Positions 7,438 to 9,459 of a DNA stretch of 9,459 nucleotides are shown piece by piece. The number at the start of each line of letters is the position of its first letter. The first letter of the stretch is position 1. The position numbers and the translations under genes are program-made. This DNA is from Bin80 sp022820435 (GTDB lineage Bacteria; Bacteroidota; Rhodothermia; Rhodothermales; Bin80). Where the stretch lies: positions 1 to 9,459 of the forward strand of contig JAJEFL010000079.1 of assembly GCA_022820435.1 (NCBI GenBank), in the 5' to 3' direction. Below the pieces are notes generated by a model, which made no database searches, was not told the DNA's origin, and was given only the letters and a program-made list of their open reading frames with translations.

Positions 7438-7784
7438 ATCTGTTTCCAGAAAATATGGTTGGGTTGCAGCTTTCAGAAATCCCAGGAAGGCAAGACAAAA
7501 CCAGAAAGACTTATCGGCAGGCCTTGTTTCCCGATCAAATATCTCCAAAGTGAACGGTTATACCTGCAATGCTGCTGCTTTATCCCATATTCGGATTGCA
7601 GATTACTTGATTGACCATTGGAGAAAGATCCAGAATATACTCAACCAGATCCTAAACGAGCAATATGTGCCAGTATTTGGGGATAGGAGGATGCGTTATT
7701 ATTCGTTGAATTTCATGAAACCTTGCAGGGGTATAAGGATAGTCGACAAAATAAGAGGCCTGGAACCACGCCTATACTGTCTCA
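7438..7784. other. Region between etfB and the tandem RNA-like units
   Basis: About 350 bases without a supported gene. It should hold the etfBA promoter on the minus strand and any promoter for the units to the right. A plus-strand frame (7400-7810) runs through it but overlaps etfB and shows no family features. Another plus-strand frame continues into the repeat units and merely translates the repeats. Confidence 0.4.
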
Positions 7785-7930
7785 GTCAGATTGGGGTTCT
7801 GTGCTCATAATTGCAGAGTTTATTTCTCAAACTAAGCAGCCCATTCTGGATTGCCCGATTATCGGGAACTTTCTATTCGGTATACGTACAATCTGTCTTG
7901 TCTGTCCAAACTCAAGCATTGGACAGCACG

Positions 7931-8025
7931 AAAATCGGGCCTCACTATAACCAAAGGCCCACCAGAAAATCGGGCCTCGCTATAACCAGAGGCCCATCAG
8001 AAAATCGGGCCTCTGGATAGGAGGT
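7931..8025 (+). repeat. 35-bp hairpin repeats in unit A (two full, one partial)
   Basis: Two 35-bp copies (7931-7965 and 7966-8000) and a shortened third (8001-8025) each begin AAAATCGGGCCTC. Every copy folds by itself: GGGCCT/AGGCCC in the first, GGGCCTC/GAGGCCC in the second, GGCCTC/GAGGTC with one wobble pair in the third. The copies lie directly side by side with no spacers, so this is not a CRISPR array. Confidence 0.85.
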
Positions 8026-8030
8026 CAAGC

Positions 8031-8070
8031 AAAGAGGGGGGCATTTTCTATGCTCCCTCTTTTATTATTG
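8031..8070 (+). terminator. Intrinsic terminator closing unit A
   Basis: AAAGAGGGGGGCA (8031-8043), loop TTTTCTA, TGCTCCCTCTTT (8051-8062), then TATTATTG. The stem has one bulged G and one G-U pair. Together with the T-rich tail it fits a Rho-independent terminator reading rightward. Confidence 0.7.
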
Positions 8071-8225
8071 TAGAACCACCGTCAGATTGGGGTGTTGTGC
8101 TGAATACCCATAGAATTTATTGCCCCAATAGATGCGAAAATTTTGGATTGATCAATTTTCGGGAACTTTTTATTGGACGGACGTATAAACTATTATTGTC
8201 CAGCATCAATACAATGTTGGACAGC

Positions 8226-8314
8226 ACAAACAGGGGGCCTCATTATGGGGGCCAGACAAACAGGGGGCCTCATTATAGGGGGCCTCATTATAGGGGGCCC
8301 GACAAACAGGGGGC
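8226..8314 (+). repeat. GGGGGCC short repeats in unit B
   Basis: The 15-mer AGGGGGCCTCATTAT occurs at 8232-8246, 8262-8276 and 8277-8291, with a partial copy from 8292. ACAAACAGGGGGC recurs at about 8226, 8256 and 8302. GGCC blocks can pair with each other in several ways. The units correspond to the CGGGCCTCACTAT start of the 35-bp repeats in unit A, which suggests common origin followed by rapid change in copy number. Confidence 0.8.
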
Positions 8315-8347
8315 GGGGGTCTTTTCTAGGCCCCCGCCTTGATTATT
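8312..8347 (+). terminator. Strong hairpin/terminator just before the NYN gene
   Basis: GGCGGGGGTC (8312-8321), loop TTTTCTA, GGCCCCCGCC (8329-8338) give a 10-bp GC-rich stem with two wobble pairs at the loop end, followed by TTGATTATT. The tail is a weaker T tract than in unit A, so some read-through into the gene starting at 8355 is likely. The hairpin leaves no room for a Shine-Dalgarno sequence. Confidence 0.65.
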
Positions 8348-8354
8348 CCGTCAT

Positions 8355-9152
8355 ATGGGTCGTGTTGCCGTCTTTGTTGATGCGGGTTATTTCTTTGCTC
8401 AAGGATCCAAGGAAGTATTTGGTAAGAAGTTGTCTCGTAGCCGGTTAAGGCTTGACTCCCTGACTCTTACCGCAAAATTGAAAAAATTTGCTGAAGATAA
8501 TACGGGACTTGAACTGCTCAGAATCTACTGATATGATGGCACAAAGGGGAGGCCAACGCAACAGCAAGTTGAACTGGCCCAACTTCCAAATGTCAAGGTT
8601 CGACTCGGATTCGTCAATTCTTTTAAGCAGCAAAAGGGAGTTGACTCCCTCATTGTAACGGATATGGTTACGCTCGCACAGAATGGAGCAATGGCCTCGT
8701 GTATCTTACTTGCGGGGGATGAGGACCTTAGAGTCGGTGTCCAGTTAACACAGATGCAGGGAGTCCGAGTTCATCTCTTGGGAATTAGACCAGCAGAAGC
8801 AAGTCAGTCAAATCTTCTTCGTCAAGAAGCCGACACCACACACGAGTGGATATCTTCGGATGTAAGACCATTTCTTTCCAGAATTCAAACGTTTCCCCAA
8901 AAACTCCCCGCTAGCATTATATCTCTTACTGATGTTGGTGCAGAAGTAGCTAACCGAATTCCCAAAAATGAAATCTTAGATATTCTCAAGAATTTAGGCT
9001 CAGATCAGCGCGTTCCACCTGAATATTTCAGGCAACTCATGCACTGGGGGTGTTTGGTTACAGTGAAAAATGTATTGGACGGGGATCGGAAAAAGGAAGT
9101 AATTGATGCATTCATCTCCCGCCTCAAGGCCAGAAAATCTAGAGAATCCTGA
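8355..9152 (+). pseudogene. NYN-domain (LabA-like) ribonuclease with in-frame TGA
   Basis: Read through its one internal stop, this encodes 265 residues. The NYN (PIN-fold) domain is clear: AVFVDAGYFF (5-14, catalytic D9), LLRIY-stop-YDG (55-62), VKVRLGFVNSFKQQKGVDSLIVTDM (80-104, with D97 and D103), LLAGDEDLRVGVQLTQMQGVRVHLLGI (D122, D124), and QEADTTHEW. The four acidic positions for metal-dependent RNA cleavage are present. The TGA at 8529-8531 sits where relatives, from memory, have Trp in RIYWYDG, so one G-to-A change explains it. In-frame re-start at M104 (8664) would lose D9 and D97. The C-terminal ~90 residues are helical and not assigned. No ribosome binding site precedes the ATG. 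Confidence 0.85.
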
Positions 9153-9459
9153 CATGTCAGGCGATGGAATCCACTCCACTCTATTGAATCGTACAAGCCG
9201 ATTCTGTTTTGCATCGTAACCGGGTACAAGGGGGAAATACAGAACTAAAGGATCTATACGATTCTGTGATTGATTGTCCTGCCCCCAAAAATCCCCTATA
9301 CTGGCATTTTATCCATATCTAGCAGCCTGTGGATAAAGTCCAGAAAAATCTGAGCAACGCTTTTCGTGTCGATTTTTGGAGATTAAACTGCTCAAAATAG
9401 CCATAGAAGAGACGTTTTTGGCCCTTTAGAGTCTCAAAAAGGGCGAAAAATAGATGGTT
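9153..9459. other. Gene-free right end with DnaA-box-like sites
   Basis: No gene is seen in the last 307 bases. A perfect DnaA box in reverse (TGTGGATAA, 9328-9336) faces a near-match (TTATCCATA, 9309-9317) ten bases away. A hairpin GCCCTTT/AAAGGGC (9421-9427 with 9438-9444) lies near the edge but has no T tract on either strand. Two boxes are too few to call an origin. Confidence 0.35.

Larger units (their letters stand above)
7785..8070 (+). ncRNA. Candidate structured RNA, unit A of a tandem pair
   Basis: The unit starts with GTCAGATTGGGGT and shares collinear blocks with unit B 296 bases later: TGTGCT, TTTATT, TGGATTG, TCGGGAACTTT, ACGTA, TTGGACAGCAC, then repeats and a terminator. It contains a small hairpin CCCGA/TCGGG (7854-7866), the stem TGTCCAA (7903-7909) with TTGGACA (7919-7925), a repeat array (7931-8025) and a terminator hairpin. 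Stem conservation with changed loops and a terminal poly-T hairpin suggest a transcribed, folded RNA on the plus strand. I see no convincing promoter. No known RNA family is recognised. Confidence 0.4.
8081..8347 (+). ncRNA. Candidate structured RNA, unit B of a tandem pair
   Basis: A second, diverged copy of unit A, again starting GTCAGATTGGGGT. The TGTCCA/TGGACA hairpin is kept and lengthened: TGTCCAGCA (8197-8205), a nine-base loop, TGTTGGACA (8215-8223), with one G-U pair. The array that follows is GC-richer and has a shorter period than in unit A. It ends in a terminator with the same TTTTCTA loop, only eight bases before the ATG of the NYN gene. The small CCCGA hairpin of unit A is not kept. 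Confidence 0.4.

Noticed and set aside
7438..7548. Extended N-terminus of EtfB from a start at 7548
   Set aside because: EtfB proteins begin at MNIAVCVKQ; the added 37 residues do not resemble the family, and the ATG at 7437 has its own GGAAA.
7931..8025. CRISPR array
   Set aside because: Repeats are directly adjacent with no unique spacers, only two full copies exist, and no cas gene is near.
8097..8342. Plus-strand ORF with repeated RGPHY residues
   Set aside because: The pattern is only the translation of the 15-bp DNA repeats; there is no ribosome binding site, and the reading frame runs through the terminator hairpin.
8529..8531. TGA read as tryptophan or selenocysteine by altered code
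   Set aside because: etfB and the NYN gene itself end at TGA, and TGG is used for Trp elsewhere; no selenocysteine insertion element is evident. A nonsense change is simpler.
8596..8606. tRNA T-loop-like GGTTCGACTC
   Set aside because: It lies inside the NYN coding frame (VRL), and no acceptor or anticodon stem surrounds it.
9421..9444. Terminator at the right end
   Set aside because: The GCCCTTT/AAAGGGC hairpin is not followed by a T tract in either direction.

Overview
The window looks like an accessory stretch of a bacterial chromosome with moderate GC content, loose gene packing, many hypothetical genes and gene remnants. One ordinary metabolic operon (etfBA) sits in it. The mix (PIN and NYN nucleases, an AlbA/Schlafen-like protein, a deoxyribosyltransferase/TIR-like protein, an IS21 remnant) is typical of large-genome environmental or symbiotic bacteria. 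I cannot name the taxon from sequence alone. TGA is used as a normal stop (etfB ends in it), so the standard bacterial code applies.

Left part (1-3750). The C-terminal half of a PIN-domain ribonuclease enters from the window edge. A poorly occupied stretch follows, with a possible gene remnant on the minus strand. Next is a complete plus-strand gene with a winged-helix-like middle and a C-terminal nucleoside 2-deoxyribosyltransferase/TIR-like Rossmann domain. Converging on it from the minus strand is a large AlbA_2 + HATPase_c_4 protein with an extra beta-rich tail. The two are possible defence or stress effectors, but nothing here proves it.

Middle part (3751-5724). An intergenic stretch with an odd poly-A/GTGAC element leads to a probable frameshifted minus-strand gene whose ATG has an excellent ribosome binding site. 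Divergent from it is a protein whose C-terminal half resembles the antitoxin-like partner of PIN toxins. No PIN gene follows. In its place is the N-terminal third of an IS21 transposase (IstA), cut off where the DDE domain should begin.

Right part (5725-9459). A minus-strand etfB-etfA operon encodes a heterodimeric electron transfer flavoprotein. Beyond it lies the most unusual part of the window: two diverged ~290 bp units in tandem (about 7785-8070 and 8081-8347). Each has conserved blocks, a TGTCCA/TGGACA hairpin, a short array of GGCC-rich hairpin repeats, and a terminator hairpin with the identical loop TTTTCTA. Eight bases after the second terminator starts a NYN (LabA-like, PIN-fold) ribonuclease gene, broken by an in-frame TGA at codon 59 where a tryptophan is expected. 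The order repeat RNA - terminator - ribonuclease gene resembles type III toxin-antitoxin loci, but NYN proteins are not known type III toxins, so this is a hypothesis. The last 300 bases hold no gene, but have two inverted DnaA-box-like sites and a small hairpin.
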